From contig NC_092043.1 of the NCBI RefSeq assembly GCF_003086295.3, positions 44,420,884 through 44,484,883 of the forward strand: a stretch of DNA of 64,000 bases, read 5' to 3'. Below, piece after piece: positions 63,071 through 64,000 of this stretch (positions within the stretch are counted from its first letter, which is position 1; each line of letters begins with the position of its first letter). Position numbers and translations under genes: made by a program. Source of the DNA: Arachis hypogaea (taxonomy: Eukaryota > Streptophyta > Magnoliopsida > Fabales > Fabaceae). The notes beneath the pieces were generated by a model. It was not told the origin of the DNA, did not search any database, and was given only the letters and a program-made list of their open reading frames with translations.

Positions 63071-63537
63071 TGTACAGCTTTCTCCGATTTGGTGGACTTC
63101 TTTAAAGTTGCTGAGATAGTTATGTGGATCAGTAGATCCATCGTAGGGATCCATGTTAGGATGTTGAAAAATTTTTAGGACCTTTGTACGCATGACCTGT
63201 TTAGAGAAAAGATCATCTCCTCCAATGAAGACTGAGCCTTTGTCAATCTGACTTTCTTTTTCCTTTGGATTGGATTTCAGTTTTCTTCCTGGAAGACATC
63301 CATCTTTATTGGTGTGCAAACGACATCAAATTCTACCATCGGATTATTTCCTTCCATATTCATTTGCAGTGATGTAATTTGTGAGCAACCAACGAAAGAT
63401 GTGCCATGTGAATTTTTCGTGTTATTCACTGCTCTGTTGTAATTGATATGTGAATCCAATGAAGAAAAAACTGGATTCATCACTTTATTGTCGAATTGAG
63501 TTGCATTCAAATGGACTGATGCTGCATTTTTTGGCAT
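63053..63537 (-). pseudogene. gag: Ty3 gag remnant
   Basis: 63319-63053 includes V-M-R-T-K-V-L-K-I-F-Q-H-P-N and Y-D-G-S-T-D-P-H-N-Y-L-S-N-F, the start of the plant Ty3 capsid domain, which then runs into minisatellite sequence instead of the rest of the domain. 63537-63277 is an upstream frame (M-P-K-N-A-A-S-V) that may be the original N terminus, offset by one frame. Confidence 0.65.
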
Positions 63538-63540
63538 AAG

Positions 63541-64000
63541 TTGAAAAGAAAGGTTTCATTGTTTTTATCAACAATGTTTTCCCTTCTTTCTTCAATTACT
63601 GACTAATATGGGATATTTTATTTGTTTATAAAACGTGCGTATTTGGAACATGCAACTGCTCCATTCCATGAGTGGGTATCATGGATTTTTCTGAGATTGT
63701 AAGTCGACACAAATGTCATTATCCATCCTATTTCACGAAGAGGTTGGGATTAGTCACGTTCCCCTTTTTTTCCCTCTTTTTTTATACGTAACTTCTTTTG
63801 CCAATTGAATTTTCTGAATTGAAAATTTTTTTATTCAATTGACTTTTAAGTTCATTTTTTTTCACGTAACTTCTTTTGCCAATTGAATTTTCTGAATTGA
63901 AAATTCTTTTATTCAATTGGCTTTCGAGTTCGTTTTGGTTTGCTTTCTACAATGGCCTTGGGACGGTGCTTTCTTCTCTTTTGTTTGATTTAATCCAATT
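63541..64000. other. Ty3 leader region with a 78-bp tandem repeat, window ends inside it
   Basis: 63786-63863 and 63864-63936 repeat 'acgtaacttcttttgccaat' and the inverted pair 'caattgaattttctgaattg'. It is probably the untranslated region between the off-window 5' LTR and gag. Confidence 0.55.

Larger units (their letters stand above)
59300..63540 (-). mobile_element. Internal region of a Ty3 element with gag remnant and no recognisable pol
   Basis: Between the 3' LTR and the gag remnant lie about 3.8 kb of non-coding, repeat-rich DNA: stem-loop repeats (59437-61770), three polypurine-tract-like blocks and a GAGGTCGGA minisatellite. No protease, RT, integrase or RNase H motif was found on either strand. 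The 5' LTR must lie beyond 64000. It looks like a non-autonomous gag-only derivative. Confidence 0.68.

Overview
The window is plant nuclear DNA. It holds split genes with GT-AG introns, chloroplast and cytosolic plant gene families, long AT-rich spacers, and dense nested LTR retrotransposons, MULEs and MITEs. The mix of repeats, with Ty3 LTRs carrying a 'ggtRcctgcaaag-ctccgatgcc' core and a legume-type endogenous caulimovirid, suggests a legume and plausibly Arachis. The species is inference.

Layout. 1-2160: 5' LTR, primer site and gag/protease start of a minus-strand Ty3 element that continues off the left edge. 4685-6034: a two-exon gene of unknown function (minus). 6440-13745: an almost full-length endogenous pararetrovirus (minus), with coat, polymerase, transactivator, a 35S-like promoter, movement protein and four small ORFs, broken by point stops and a tandem duplication. 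14.6-17.74 kb: a decayed MULE transposase, a truncated Ty1/copia end with a 1.76-kb LTR, and a 177-bp copy of the start of the 5-kb gene. 17857-20245: a MULE with ~180-bp TIRs and a 10-bp target duplication; its transposase is cut off before the catalytic domain.

Three recognisable host genes follow. 22703-26075 (+) is a three-CRM-domain chloroplast intron-splicing factor of the CFM3 type. 29353-38498 (-) is condensin subunit SMC2, 20 exons and 1176 aa, all phases consistent. 47166-54638 (+) is carotenoid cleavage dioxygenase 1, 14 exons and 538 aa, including a 15-bp microexon. Between SMC2 and CCD1 lies a complete but dead Ty1/copia element (38884-46326, TSD aatac) with a PIF/Harbinger MITE in it (TSD TTA).

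The right end is a stack of elements. A hAT-like element (55392-57864) holds a 9-bp-TSD MITE and a solo Ty3 LTR (TSD ggtac). The solo LTR holds a Pack-MULE-like element carrying an antisense, frameshifted L-type lectin domain of a receptor kinase. From 58765 to the right edge is the 3' part of a minus-strand, apparently pol-less Ty3 element, with an array of short stem-loops and a GAGGTCGGA minisatellite next to a gag remnant. The host genes share no evident pathway; they are ordinary neighbours separated by transposons.
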